A stretch of DNA of 64,000 bases from Protonemura montana (Eukaryota; Arthropoda; Insecta; Plecoptera; Nemouridae). The stretch spans positions 4,196,001-4,260,000 of the forward strand of contig OX387604.1 in NCBI GenBank assembly GCA_947568835.1, read 5' to 3'. This document shows positions 44,098 through 57,071 of this stretch, one piece after another. Made by a program: the position numbers and the translations under genes. The notes under the pieces are model-generated. The model searched no databases and was not told the DNA's origin. It saw only the letters and a program-made list of their open reading frames with translations. Numbering within the stretch: position 1 is the stretch's first letter; the number at the start of each line of letters is the position of its first letter.

Positions 44098-46235
44098 ACG
44101 GTTCTCAGGCGACGTTCGAAGATACAAAACGGCAAGATAGCAAATTGTGCTCAGTTTTTTTTACATATGTCTTCGTTATCAGAGTGTTATTATTTAGACC
44201 CCTATTAATAATATAGCTTCCACTGCCAAGTGAAAACTCGTGTTACTTTGACCAATGTGGAATATTAATTACGACTTAGTCAATATTTTATTTTGAGAGG
44301 TTTAATTGAATGTAGCGTGATTAGTTGGTACACGACTCAGATAATTTTTTTTGCTGTCGGTAGTTTTAGGTTGATAGTTTTAATTTAGGCAGTAAACTAT
44401 GCCAAAATCAGCCCCTTCTACCAGAGAAACTATCTAGTGGAAGAAAGGTAATTTTCCTCTGGTGGCTACAAGTTACCTATACTGATCACAAACTGAAAGA
44501 GTTGATTGCTATGAAAAACTTTTTTCACATGGAGGAAATGGAAACAACTGTTCTAGTGAAAACCATGTACCGCACAAAAAGAAAACCCAAAAATAATCAG
44601 ACAATATTGTGTAACTGATTCAAGAATTTGTAAATGTTTAACAATATCGGTCACAATTGTTGGGCATTCGCCATTAATTATTTTAGATTAAAATATGATA
44701 TTTTTCCTTGTGCCTTTTACAATCTAGAAAAACTGATTTTAGAATTTGTCTATTCACCAATTATTCCATTTATACATTAGCATAGATTTGTTATAATTAC
44801 TTAATAATATCGTTAGCATTCACGGCTCAAGGAATGTAGTCTTAGTTTTGTGAGGCAAGGAAGAAGCAATGTAAACCTGAATTAAGTGTCGTTATTCAAA
44901 GTAATATTTAACCACCGTATAAGGGTGGTTATTGAATTCATGACGTTCCCGATTTGACGCAAAAACATCAACTTATCCATAAATCACGTTAGAAACTCAG
45001 CCAATTTCTGAAGAAAAAAAGCTGTGCTACAAATTTAACGTATTTTGACGATAACTAAAATTAAACTAGGTCTAATTGAAACCATTTTAGTAAATGAGAT
45101 CCGTCAAGGTTACCTACGCCATAAACCACGATATGCTAGTTCCATGCACCCATGAAAGGCATACTTTCTAGCTGGAGTGCAAATGTACAAGACTCCAGTG
45201 CGTAATCGTGCAGCATTTAGTCCGTGAAAATAACTGATCTTGTTTGAAATCGTGCGTTTGGCTATATTTAAAAGTATCTCAGCAATTAAAACATCGAGTT
45301 TTACGTTGCAATTGGCCTTTCGTTGACTTGTCAAGTTTTTTAGAGAAACTTATGTGATTTTATGTGTGGCTGTTATCTACCATAAAATGTTCAACCCAAA
45401 TGTTAAGTGTCTTAAAAAGTGCCTTAAAGAAGTGCCTTAAAACTGGGACCATATAGTGACATAGTCAACATTTTGACTATCTTTCTTGTTTAAGATTTTT
45501 ATCTAACATTATGTATTATGTATTTATTGTATATTATGTATTAGATATTTATTAGATAAATAAGAAAAAAAAAAAAAAATCACAATTGGTGCAATGTGCA
45601 CATAATTGTCACAGTTTATTTGACTGGCGATGAGTTTTTTTTCCATAATTTTCAGTTTAATTCGGTAACAACTACATTTAAAAATGTTTATTTTACTAAT
45701 TGTTTTTTAATTGTGTTACGTACAGATTTTTTTTTTGGTTTTGTAGATTTGTATTTTGTGACTAAGCAATTAGTGGAGGGTCACTTTTACATATGAGAAC
45801 ACAAAAATTAAAGCGGCAGTTATGACGTCATAGAAATTGACTTTTTGTCCGCCTTTTTGTCCCGTCGAGTCGGTGCTTATGTTAGAAACACAAGGATCGT
45901 TGGACCCTCCACTTTCTGCGCTTATTATTTGATTGAATTTAAGATGATTGTAAGAAAACGATCTTAAAAGTAGAAGTATCATAGTATCTTTGTATCTTAG
46001 TATCTTAGTAGTATTTACAATGTAAAAACTAGCCTGGCATGGTATACCTCACGGGCATTTGACTATGGCCCAAGAAGAGACGACTATAGTCGACGAACAG
46101 ATCAGTTGTTCGTAAACATTTGAAATTTACCCCTAAATTTTCAAGATTCATGAAGAAATAGAGGGGGGAAGGGGGGCTAGAACATCCGTCCCGTATCAAT
46201 GGGCTTTTCTTTGTAAACTTTTATTAATATTTTAT

Positions 46236-46266
<31 letters not shown>

Positions 46267-47620
46267 TTAACATCAATGTTTATCATTTTCATTGCTTATC
46301 AACGAGACTTTTGATTCTCACGTATTTGTGTATGAAGGATATCTGTTCCGCAACAGCCTTAGGTGTTGCAAAGAAGTTACGGGCACATAGGACACAGGTA
46401 CAAAATATGTACCTGTCATTGAAGTATAGTTTTCAACTATTGGTTTGTAACCTAACTTTCAGTAGTCCATTTGGTCCCTCGTGCCCAAGCTTTACGCACA
46501 CGCTTTTGTTATTATTATTATATCACTTTTATTTTTATTGTATTCATTATATTACGATATTATTGCTTTTAGTATTATTATTACATTGATTTTATTATTA
46601 TTTTATCGCTCTTATTATAATAATTATTATGAGTTTTTGTTTCTTTATATTATATCGCTTATATTACAACTGTTTTTTTATCGCTTTTATTATTATTATC
46701 TCGTTTATTAAAATTTTAGGCACAGTTATTTTTAGCTCAGTGCCAGCAATCGATATAAAATTCTCTTAGTATTGTAATTGCGGGCGTAATTTTTCGCTCC
46801 TTGTACCATTATGAAAATTATAATCCAGCCGAAGCTTTGAAATTTGAACTTTACTTCTCAAAAACTTTAACTAAGAACTTTGGGCCAAAGTAAACGCGGA
46901 CATTTTTTTAAAATGTTTCTTTGGCCGTCAAAATTAATTTTCAGAATTCATCCCAACAAAATTACCCGCAAAGAAACTCAGACCTCAACCAAAACATAAC
47001 CTCAAAATTTAAAAATGCTTGCGGTTTTGTAGTATCATTTCTACTTACATGCACTTTTTATTTAAATCTTTCCTAAACCTTAGCTGGGATTTGAAGGTTA
47101 TGTTAATTTTGACTCTTATGAGTACTGATCCCTTATGAAGTTTCACTACGTAACAAGATGAAACGCTGTTTAATCAAATTTTTGTGATTCCTTGTGATTA
47201 TTTATGAATTATAAAATTGTTCAAAGTTCTCGGTTGAGCTGTTGCAAAAAATTGATTTAATTTGTGTGGCACGATACTAAAGGAACGTTCTTCAATAATA
47301 TGATGATTTTTACTAAAATGCTTAAAATCTTTATTATCATTTTATTGTTTTTCGTATTGTTTTTTTAATTTATGTTGCCATATCTTAAATACAATAAACC
47401 ATAGTCTAGAAAAATACTTTTTAATTATTACAACTTTCGAGCTGAATTGAAAATTCATCCTCAATATTGAAACGAAATGTTCAAATAAGCCAGACTAAAT
47501 GTGTTTCAGACTGAGCAACCTGATTGGTCCTAATTTTCTCCTTTTTGACGCTCCTCAATATCTTAACCTATCTCACCTCACGTCCTTGCACTAGACATCA
47601 GATAAAGGGGGTGGGGGAGT
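44098..47620. other. Intergenic, no gene recognised
   Basis: AT-rich. It holds a TGACGTCA palindrome at 45823-45830 and a long TTA/TAT-rich low-complexity stretch at about 46495-46715. ORFs inside that stretch are simple-sequence artefacts. Confidence 0.45.
46495..46715. repeat. TTA/TTAT-rich simple sequence
   Basis: Imperfect (TTA)n and (TTAT)n with interspersed TCGCTTTTAT. Six-frame reading gives only Leu/Tyr/Ile-rich artefacts. Confidence 0.7.
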
Positions 47621-47624
47621 AACA

Positions 47625-47737
47625 CACTTCAATCGAGGGGTCCCAGGTTTGATCTCGACGACCGGCTATATCCTAGTAATGAGAGCGCCATATCTGCCTG
47701 GCATTCGGGAGGTCCTAGGTTCGACCCTGACAGCCGG
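47625..47737 (+). repeat. Two tandem tRNA-like modules
   Basis: A partial unit (GGTCCCAGGTTTGATCTCGACGACCGG in two pieces) is followed by a fuller one. The fuller unit has CCTAGTAATGAGAGCGCC as D-arm/A-box-like text, GCATTCGGGAGGTCCTAG, and GTTCGACCCTGACAGCCGG as B-box. The second unit runs directly into R1. Confidence 0.55.
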
Positions 47738-48155
47738 CTTGCCTAGCTGTTTTGACAACTGGCCCTGCGGCACTGGTCTAATGGCGTCGGTGAATGAGAG
47801 GCTGATGATGATGATGATGATAAACCTAGCCTAGCCTAGAAGGGAGGAGGGGAAACCCGGTGCCGGTATTTAGCCTACTCCTGTCGAAGAGCACCAAGGG
47901 GACAACCGGCTTAACGTCCCTTCCGAATGACGGTACAACTCGAACAGCAGGATTCCTTCACAAATCCATGCTGTCGAGAGGTTGATGAGCGAGGTGAATG
48001 AAGTTGCTGTACTCACTTTCATCCCTCCAACCTCTCTCCCAAACAGAACTGGTCATGTGCATGATGGTCGGCCATCCAATACCTTACTCAGCGCAGTGTT
48101 GCTTAACTTCGGTGATCTCATGAGAACCGATGTTTCTAACTCGCCAAACCGTCCG
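47738..48155 (+). repeat. R1 dispersed element fused to tRNA-like head
   Basis: Begins at GCTGTTTTGACAACTGGCCC without the GATT/TTAACGACG head seen in other copies. It then follows the full consensus (GGCGTCGGTGAATGAG, (ATG)n, GTGCCGGTATTTAGCCTACT, TCGAGAGGTTGATGAG, GGTCATGTGCATGATGG) to CGCCAAACCGTCCGG. Confidence 0.75.
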
Positions 48156-51100
48156 GTTTCTATGGGGACTTGAGGAAATATAAGTATTTGTAATATTGAA
48201 TATCTGAATATTATATCTGAATTTTGAAAGTGCAATAAATTGCACCAGAAACTGGAAGATACTTTGAATCTAGCTGCAAGGGTAAGTATCGAACAGTATT
48301 CCAGAACCTTTGTCACGTGTCAAATCAAGGAAATGATTCGATGTGAATTCGTTTCTCTGCGGTATTTTAGCAATTTGAACACTCTCTCCCGAGTTGCAAC
48401 AAAAAAAAAACTGTAATTTCCTCAAGGAATGTTGGCTTTTCATTGAAAGTTTTGAGGGCCTAGCGTTTACCCTAGTTTACTTACCAAGTGGCGGCTTAAG
48501 ATGTTCGAATTCTTAACAATCCTAACAATGCAGCTGGATTCGATTGAAATTGAATCATGTACGCTATCATACAATTGTTCACAAACATAATAGTAGGACC
48601 TTCACGCTAATCATAACAAAAAAAATGTGTTTCTTGGGAAGATAGAATAAATTATACGGTTTGAACTTTATATTAGATTCAGTGTTGTAATGTTTTGAGT
48701 CATGATTCTTGAGAAATACTTTTTAAATTGTTCTTTTTTCTCGAACCGACGACTTTGATTGTAAATAATATGAAAGCAATTTGGTCAATGCCAAGGTCTA
48801 TGATCGTCCTGAAATGCACTTATTTTTCGTACTTTTCAATTGTATTCAACTCTTAGCGCAGAAAACGATTTTATGCAAATTTGGACTGAATGTTTTTTCC
48901 ATCGTGTTCTTTTTCTCATCATCGTAACATTTTAAAACATATTAAGATTTGAAACGAGGGCAGTATTATTTTGTTCCCATGGGAAATAGGGACTCAACTT
49001 TTTTTTTTAATTTTTTATATTGGTTGTTCAAATTCAATTCTTAATTATATGATCAAAACTTTATCATAGTAATTAAGAAAATCAATCTATAACATGAAAA
49101 GAAATCCCAATAATGACACACGTTTCATTGCACGTGCTCAATTTTGACCGAAATTCATGCATCGTAAATACATTTCTATCATTAACTTATCGGAGAAAAT
49201 CTCTTCTAAAATCTGCTCCAATGAACTAGAAAGAATCTTTCAATTTCGGGTATTAAATTACAGGTAGGCTAGGAGTAGGAACATTTTACAGTATGAATGC
49301 CGACGAAAGTTTCAAGGTTGATGCAAGCTGCATGAAAATTATTCTTCAGTCGCGTTCCGGTCTGTTTCTTGTCTCCGTTGTCAGCTGAGATGTAGTGAGT
49401 TTGCATTTGAGTCTAGTACCTCTGGCTAACGAGCTTTCATACAAATCAATGTTCAAACATAGACCATGACCACTAAAATAAGGTCTCTCGTGCCAAGTTT
49501 TCAAACTTAATTCAATTAAATGTAATTGATGGTTTATTTTACTGAATAAGATGAGAATTCTGATTGCAATGACACTCACCTGAGAACTGTTTATGAAGGC
49601 AACAGATATTTTCTTAGGAAAATTGGTGTGATAAGTTAGTCATCTAAATCAGACTCAAAAAATATTTCGGATTTGCGGTTGGATGTCTTTAAATTCCTTG
49701 GTGCAAATAGAAATTTTTAATTGGAGTTTAATTGATTTTTTCTCTAAATTCACAGTATTCCCATATTTTGGCCAGGGTTGATAGATTCGCAATATTTTTC
49801 ATTTTTTATTTTTTTCTTGTGCAACCGATGAATGCGAAAAAATTTCGACGGTCGGTTGGGGAAGATTTAGTACCCGGCAACGTTTCGTAGGCTTACCATA
49901 CACAACCTACAAAATATATTAAACATAGACCACTCCAAAAGTGTATGATTATTTTCTTTGTTGCTAGAGTTAACCATTTCCCAAACTACCTACGGCATGA
50001 TTCATATCCAAGACATCTGAACCTTCTTCTAGTTAGCTAAACGAAACCCTGGAAGAGTTGTCCGTTTCTTAGCTGTTCGCAGGATCAACTGCGTGGATTT
50101 CATACAGGATCTAGATACGCCCAAACAACAATTCCAATCGACGAAAGCAGAAAAAAATGTTCTCGAATATAATAGCGACAGCAGGTCTGTCCCGCAATCA
50201 GGGGTTCCGTTGGCCATTTTTTCCTCCTTTGCTGGCGACAATCCTGCCTAATTCCAGGCAAAAGCCATGCAAACATTTGAAGGATAAATCGAACCGTATC
50301 GAACCGGGGCTGAGCTAAACCCTTTCTTTCCATCGTTTGGGCCAAATTGACAAAAAAGCTTTACCCCTGTCACTTCAGTTTTCACGCGGCCGCCGTTTCG
50401 GTCAGGTGCTATACGGAAATTGGCACTGACGACGCACGACCCTATGAATCTGTTGTCATGGAAATAATTAATTACTTCCCCTAATAGGAGTTGTGAAAAG
50501 TTCGAACATTTTTATTGGTAAAAAATATTTTTGCTTATTTTTTAGCACGTGAATCTCTGAACAGATATCACTTAGATATGCACCAAACATTCAATCAAAA
50601 TCGACGCTGCCAATTGACTGGAAGAGCACGAACAAACACATTTACACATACAAAGCATACAAGAAAATGTAGTTTGAATGAGGGTTTGCTTTGCAGGCTA
50701 CGTTCATCAGTATTTGAATCCTATCAGACAGTCCTACGTTCTAAGAGCGTTCCAAATGTTCCAAAATTTTCCAAAATACATTTTGAAACCTAAAAACTCG
50801 CTCATACCTGCGGTAGATAGCAAAAATTACACGATCTGTCAGGCTATATCAGAATATTCAAGCTACTAAACAAAGAATTCACTCATTGAATCGTTTATGC
50901 TTCATCGATTTTTTTTGTTTTTCAAAGTTGACAATGAAAAAAGCGATCTAAAAAAATGTTGGTAATTAAAATTGTATTGTCCTACACGTAAGGTAATTCG
51001 CATCTTCCGATAAAAAGTTTCAAGTCCTACAACCATACCTGAAGGTTATCAAAATTATAAGCAGTTTTGGAACTAAGCTCGTAACAAACAGCAATTGGGC

Positions 51101-51339
51101 ATTCTTTCATAAGTGCAAATTGCGAACTCCTCACTTTCTTAACATGAAATTAAGATTTTGTATGCTAATATAAAACATCCTATTCTTTTCTCTTAGGTCC
51201 TAGGACCTGATCTACAGTTAAATGATAAAAAACCGACGTGTAATAAAGTACCTGCTGATAAAATGTCTTGTATATCTGGATGAGATTACGCTAACTATCA
51301 AGCAGATAACAATTCTCGCTGCCAGGTGCCTATGGTCAC
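48156..51339. other. Intergenic, no gene recognised
   Basis: Mostly AT-rich. 50029-50345 has two overlapping minus-strand ORFs of 70-80 codons with no familiar motif. They may be a transposon relic. Confidence 0.4.
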
Positions 51340-51560
51340 GTGATTGAGCGCTGCACGTTGCACCTCACGAGCACGATCCTTTGATCGGCCTGCGCGCGCC
51401 GCTGTCTCGAGCCGCCTCTTGGCCAGTCACGCGCATTGACCTGGTGACATCAATTCTAGTTCCGGTCCCGGTCCATCCGCGAAGACCGTCCGCGACGCAG
51501 AGAGACGCCGCCGCGAGTCGCGAGAGCCGGCGTCTTGCTCAAGTGAGACCTCCCACTCAC
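51340..51560 (+). promoter_or_regulatory. GC/CpG-rich island, possible promoter and first exon
   Basis: This ~220-bp segment is strikingly GC- and CpG-rich compared with its surroundings (CCTGCGCGCGCCGCTGTCTC, GACGCCGCCGCGAGTCGCG). It begins next to a GTCACGTGAT E-box palindrome and ends near CTCAA/GTGAGACC, a usable donor. No TATA box is seen. It could be a TATA-less promoter with a 5'UTR exon of a plus-strand gene, or an unusually GC-rich repeat. Confidence 0.35.
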
Positions 51561-51654
51561 CCGCCAGAGATTAGCAGCTGACAGGAACCTAGAGACAGAT
51601 AGGAAGGACAAACTATTCTGTCTGGAGTCCGATGATCCTTTGAGGTCTTGATAA

Positions 51655-51855
51655 AGTTTTCGGTTGTCCTGGTAGTGAGAGTGCCATGTCTGTCTTGCAT
51701 TCGGGAGGTTTCAGGTTCGATCATGGTGGCCGACTGCTCTGGTAGTGAGAGTCCCATATCTGTGATGTATTCACGAGGTATGAAGCTCGAAATAGATCAA
51801 AAGGCCAGCTCTGCATTGCACTCGGGAGGTTTCAATTCTCTGGTGGTTCGTTCCT
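51655..51855 (+). repeat. Tandem tRNA-like modules (about three units, ~70 bp)
   Basis: CTGGTAGTGAGAGTGCC and CTGGTAGTGAGAGTCCC recur 70 bp apart, with CATTCGGGAGGTTTCAGGTT and its decayed versions between. The first unit has a clear B-box (AGGTTCGATCATGG). The third (from ~51800) retains CACTCGGGAGGTTTCAATTC. Same family as 44.0 and 47.7 kb. Confidence 0.6.
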
Positions 51856-54800
51856 TGTGGCCGAAGAGAGACTTGTATTGCAATCGTTGTCCCTAAATTA
51901 TCGGCTAATAGTTATTCTACAGTTTTTTCTTGTGCTGTTGTTATTTCCCACTTCGCGAGTCTCTTTTACCTCTGTCTGATAGCCCTGGTCAATAATCGAA
52001 TTTTGTAACTTTGTAACTTAGGACCTCACGCACTTGGTGATTCCACACATTCGGATATGGCCGGGATTTCGGCCATCATCTTAAAACATTCTTAAGCAAT
52101 TTTAAAGTAATTTTGAAGACAATCTTAAAACATTATTTGTAGAAAATTGTTTTTACTCAACGAATGAATTTTATAAATGGAAATCAAATAGATTTAGGTA
52201 TATTGCTATGATTACACAAATAATTAGTGTAGGTAATGATCTCATGAAAAATAAATACAAACAAATACAAATACAAGAGCGCCCTGTGACTTTCAGGGTT
52301 ATTCAGATGTTTCCCTTTGAACTTTCTGAACATGTAATTGAACATGTTATTGAACAGCATGGTTTGAAATTTCAACGTTTATTTAATATTTACTACTAAT
52401 AAATATATTTTAATATGCTTGCTCCGTACTGGACAAATTATACCATAATTATATTAACTTGATAAGTTATTGATTGGGATTTTCAAAAATATGCATTGAA
52501 GGTAATTTGTTTATGAATCCGCTTTTTGAATACGTGGAAGCTTTTTTCTTATTATTTCATTAAATTTATTTGGTAGGCTGAGATGAGATATGAGGATGTG
52601 GTCAGGATTTAGGGTCGGATTTGAATACGTTGTGGCTATTTCCCTAACATACTTTTCTTGATAGGAAAGGTAAAAAGTAAACCACACACGTCCGCGGGTT
52701 CGGTAGTCTAAATATGCCAATTAATTCACTGCAATAAGATTGTTATCCTCAAGGTTCATAGCGGGGGTAATTTGTCAATGTCATGGCATGAATAATACAC
52801 GATAATACCACAGATAGTACAATGTCAAGGAGATGTAGTTATATACCTAAAATCTACCTAGTTGGTAATGTGAGTCAATTTAATTGTTTGTTTGTTTATC
52901 TTCAAAATGAAGATTTTATTTGATCTTGTACAGCATGTAGATGTTTTAGTGAATATTAACAAGAACTTTTGTATCCATGCATGTAATCGACCACAAAGTG
53001 TATGTAGTATGTACACGTTTTTTAACTTGGAAACTTGCAAATATGAAGAAAAAAAAACCCGACATAACTTTTCCTTATCATAATTATTACGCAAATGCAT
53101 TAATTTTCATGCAAAGAGGCGTGTCTATGTCGCTTGAAGCTGCAATTGTTCTATGCGTTGATATCTTCTTCTGTATTTCAGTTACCTGGTATTACAACCA
53201 TCCTAAAACAACTACTCCTATCCCACAAATTATTTTTTTCAATACAAAGTCAAAATTAATGATTAGATGCATCCGGATTTTTAAAGCACATATTCCACGT
53301 CCACAATAATGCATTCTACTAGGATGTGTTTTCCATGCATTTTCCGTGAAATCTCGTAACTTGGTTGTATCACTTCGCCCAAAAAAATGTTCTATCAGAC
53401 TGATAATACCGTGAAAATCACATAAACATATTTTATTCCAGATCTAATTTACCACTGAAGATAATGCTAAACGCAATTACTGCCTGTTTTTAAAACTGAC
53501 TTATAGACTCAGCAATTAATCATGTAATTATCGCCGACATTTTAGATTCAGTCTAACACGCATACTATAGTTGATTCGTGAAACAACTGATGTTGATACA
53601 ATTCCTGATTGCTGCGCTATGAATCTAATGTCTCATACCTTAACCATAAAATAACAACTGAAATATAGCTATATTTAAAATAACCATTGCTTAACTTTTG
53701 CACCTCACTTAATCAATTTACTGCACTTGTAGGCATTTGAATTCATGAAATTTAACAGATCTTAACATAATATTATCATTAACCAGTACCTCATGGTCCA
53801 CCTTTTATCAACGTATGACTTTCCCATGTCTCTGTGCGCAATCTCTGGGCCCATAACCCATTACTCACATAATTATCTGCTATTGCACAATAATGTGCAA
53901 GGGTATTGATCACAGCTCGATGGATGAAACTACATCCGGGCTTGGCTTTAGCACACTTTCTCACACATGACAATAAAGGTATGTATATGACTAGTCATAA
54001 GTCACTAAATGAACATTTTCTATCAGCAGTGTCAGCAGTATGAACATTTTACTGCAACTTTGCACTAGATTTTAAATGTAGATCAGTTCAGTATTTTGGA
54101 AGAACGTTTGATTGTATTGCAACTTTTTGTATTCGTGTTTCAGATAATTTTTAACAAAAGCTAAGTAAATATTTAATGTCATGTTAATATGTTAAATCGT
54201 TATGCTAATCAATAGGTACATCTAAGTTCAATTTCAATTTCAGTCTTTTTCCTGACTACTTCACTAAAATATATAATATATGTGTCTCTGTGCAGCCGCT
54301 TCTTTCAGGGTTATTTCTGGAGTTGCGGTATAAAAATCCAGTAATAAAATTCCTCGCCACCAGCCAGCAACGCTTAATGATTTTTTTTTATGAGAAGCCG
54401 TCTGCTCTAATTATAGACATTTTGCATGAGACGTAATTAGGTCTTTTAGGTATTTTATAGGCCAAATAGTTTTCCCGAAGGAATATGTGATTTCATTTCT
54501 CTCCAATCTGTGAATGTTTTTGTCGAGGACATCTAAGTTTTGAAGTCAAGAACCTAGGCAACGTTATTTTCTCGACGTGGGGTTACATAAATGTACAATT
54601 AGCAAGGTCATTACGTAGCCTGGTAACGTTCCTGTCGCCTCATTCCGAAGCGTTGCTGGCCGCCACCGAACAAGATGCACACAAATAAAACGAACAAAAG
54701 TACTGTACACCATCATTGCACTGCGTGGTTGTAAGCGACCCTGTAGCATTGTGTGCAAAATTTGAATTATGTTTACTGTGTTTTGACGGTTATTTATTAC

Positions 54801-56925
54801 CACATGACCCCTATATTCTGTTTGCATTGGTTTCATAGTTAAAAGTAAAACACCATTCATTTGTTTAATGAAAATAGATTGATTGATTGTCTGTAAATTA
54901 GAAAGTTCCACTTATTACAGACAGTATGTTTCTTTCTCTGTAGGTACTAAAAGAGATATACATTCTTTTTAGATTTATATGGTTATGGATCGCCCTCAGA
55001 GAAGTCAATATTTATAGGTCAAAATTACGCAATAATATTTCTGTTTGAGTTTTGAATGTAATTTGCGCTGGATAACGAGGCGAGTTTCACCTCGCCGTTG
55101 CTTCGTTGCAAGAAGAGCAAGCCACGGTGCTATTCCAAAGTCTAGAGACACGCCTAGCTATTGCCAAGCCTAGCCTTGACACTGAAATTTGCCGGGTGAT
55201 GATGCCAAGTGCCAACGACCAACACCTTCTTAATATTCGCATTTACAACTCTAGAATTTGTGTCATACGAAAATATGTTATTCAAATTATTTGGCCTAAT
55301 TTTATTGTCTATAATTACAGCCCACATTGTTTAGCTTAATATTTCTTGGTAACTCGTAATTAGTTGAAATGTTCATGTTAATCAATTTGAGGTATTCAAT
55401 TTTCCAGACGAGATGGAATCATTGTAATGTGTCATCAACGGTACGTTATTCTTATAGTTTCATGCTGAAAAAAATCGCAAAACCAAAAAGGAAAAATATT
55501 TCAACAGGAAACGGTAAATGAAAGAATGTTTTCCTAAAAATCTATTAGCTTTGTTTTATACACAACGATACCTACTTTTAACTCTGTCAGTTTCTTGTAG
55601 CAATAAAAATAAAATGCACTTAGTAACTGATTACTCAGCGTTCAATAATAAAAAATAGAAGATTGAAATAGGGTGACTATTTCAACATGGAAAGTACGCA
55701 TGAGGATATATATATATATCACATCAACTGTCAAAAAAAAAGAAAATGTTAAGAATAAATCAAAGAAAATAGTCGTTTTATTTTAGTTTTCACAACATTT
55801 TCTGATGTTGATCGTGATCTTGAATTGATTGTGTCCCGAACTGTGAGACGGTAATTAAATCGACACTTAGTTGGGAAGACTGGTACGAGATCACCACTGT
55901 AATGCGTTACGTTAGGTGATCACACTCGTGAAAGAAGCTACTCATTTAAAAATCTGAATTCTGGTTCAACGAATATAATAAATAATCTCAAGAATTAATT
56001 AACTCATTAGGAGCCGATATATTTAAGAATTTAGGCAAGCTAAATTTGTTTAAAATTTGTGTGAAACAAGTCTTTAAGACATACTTTCTAAAAACCATCA
56101 AATTAATCTTTGAACCACCTCTGCAGAAGCAACCCGAGAACAGGTTATCAAGCTGTAAGACAGAGTCAAAGGTCAGTCCATCCTCCATCCTCCAACATTC
56201 AACGTAATTTATTCATAAACACATTTTATCTGTATTTTTTTGCAATATTCTATTAAAGACTATATATTTTGCGTGAGCCACGCATTATTTTATAATGTTC
56301 GTTTAGTTTTCCTGTTTGGACACGGCAATATCCTTACCTATCCACGCCTATCAATAAGGAAGAATTGGTTTTTATTTCAACTTCAATCATGTTTCACATA
56401 CCAACCACACCATAATCACTTACCATAGATACGATCCCATACCATCTACCTACCACACATTCGTACAAATGAGCAACAAAAGTTTCTTCACCTTAAAATA
56501 TATATATATATATATGTTTTTTTTATATATAGCTCTGAAGGTTGTTGTTAAATGCTATGCCAAATGGTAATGAAAACACTATTCAGCCTAGGCAAAAGAG
56601 TAGGTCATGTGCAAGGTAAAGCATAGGTATGAGAACAGCGACAGAAACGTAAATGAGCTAGTCGCTCTAACCTAAACCTAGGTCTACCGTCTGCTCCGAC
56701 TTACATCGTCTGGCCAGTCTGGCTAGCGTACGCGAGTATGTCTGAATCTACACCCATGTCCTATACGCTTGCAAATTTATTAAATGTGACCATTATAGGT
56801 AAGTAATCATTACAGCTGTCAAAACTAAGTGCTAACAGCTTGCACAGTGTGATATCAGATTCGTCTCGTGTTAACAAGGCAAGGAGTGTGATTTACTTCA
56901 TAAATATTGAAACGTTGAATATAAA
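51856..56925. other. Intergenic, no gene recognised
   Basis: AT-rich with (AT)n runs near 55708-55720 and 56498-56516. The plus-strand 110-codon ORF at 52977-53309 has no recognisable domain and begins in AT-rich sequence without a convincing context. Confidence 0.4.
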
Positions 56926-57071
56926 TTAGGAATATATGTTATGTTTGGCTAAAGGCAACACAATTGTGACACAATACTGATAGGTACGTCCAAAAATGCA
57001 TACTGTAATGCACTTCTGGTGGCATCCGCATCTGTATCCGTATCCGTAAGATTCATATTGACTTCCGGCTC
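56926..57071 (-). CDS. Possible last exon of a small Cys-rich secreted peptide
   Basis: On the minus strand a good acceptor (TTTGTTATTTTCAG) opens a frame of ~48 codons to a TAA at 56926-56928. It contains SYGYGYRCGCHQKC, then ITVCIFGRTYQYC and a hydrophobic VTIVLPLA segment. Tyr/Gly repeats followed by closely spaced cysteines (C-x-C-x3-C-x3-C-x8-C) suggest a processed extracellular peptide. I could not find a matching signal-peptide exon upstream, so this may be chance. No family is recognised. Confidence 0.28.

Noticed and set aside
46311-46711. Leu/Tyr-rich ORFs resembling membrane proteins
   Set aside because: The hydrophobic text is produced by TTA/TAT simple sequence.
52977-53309. 110-codon plus-strand ORF with a hydrophobic stretch
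   Set aside because: AT-biased codons give a Phe/Ile/Tyr-rich segment by chance. There are no motifs and no plausible start context.
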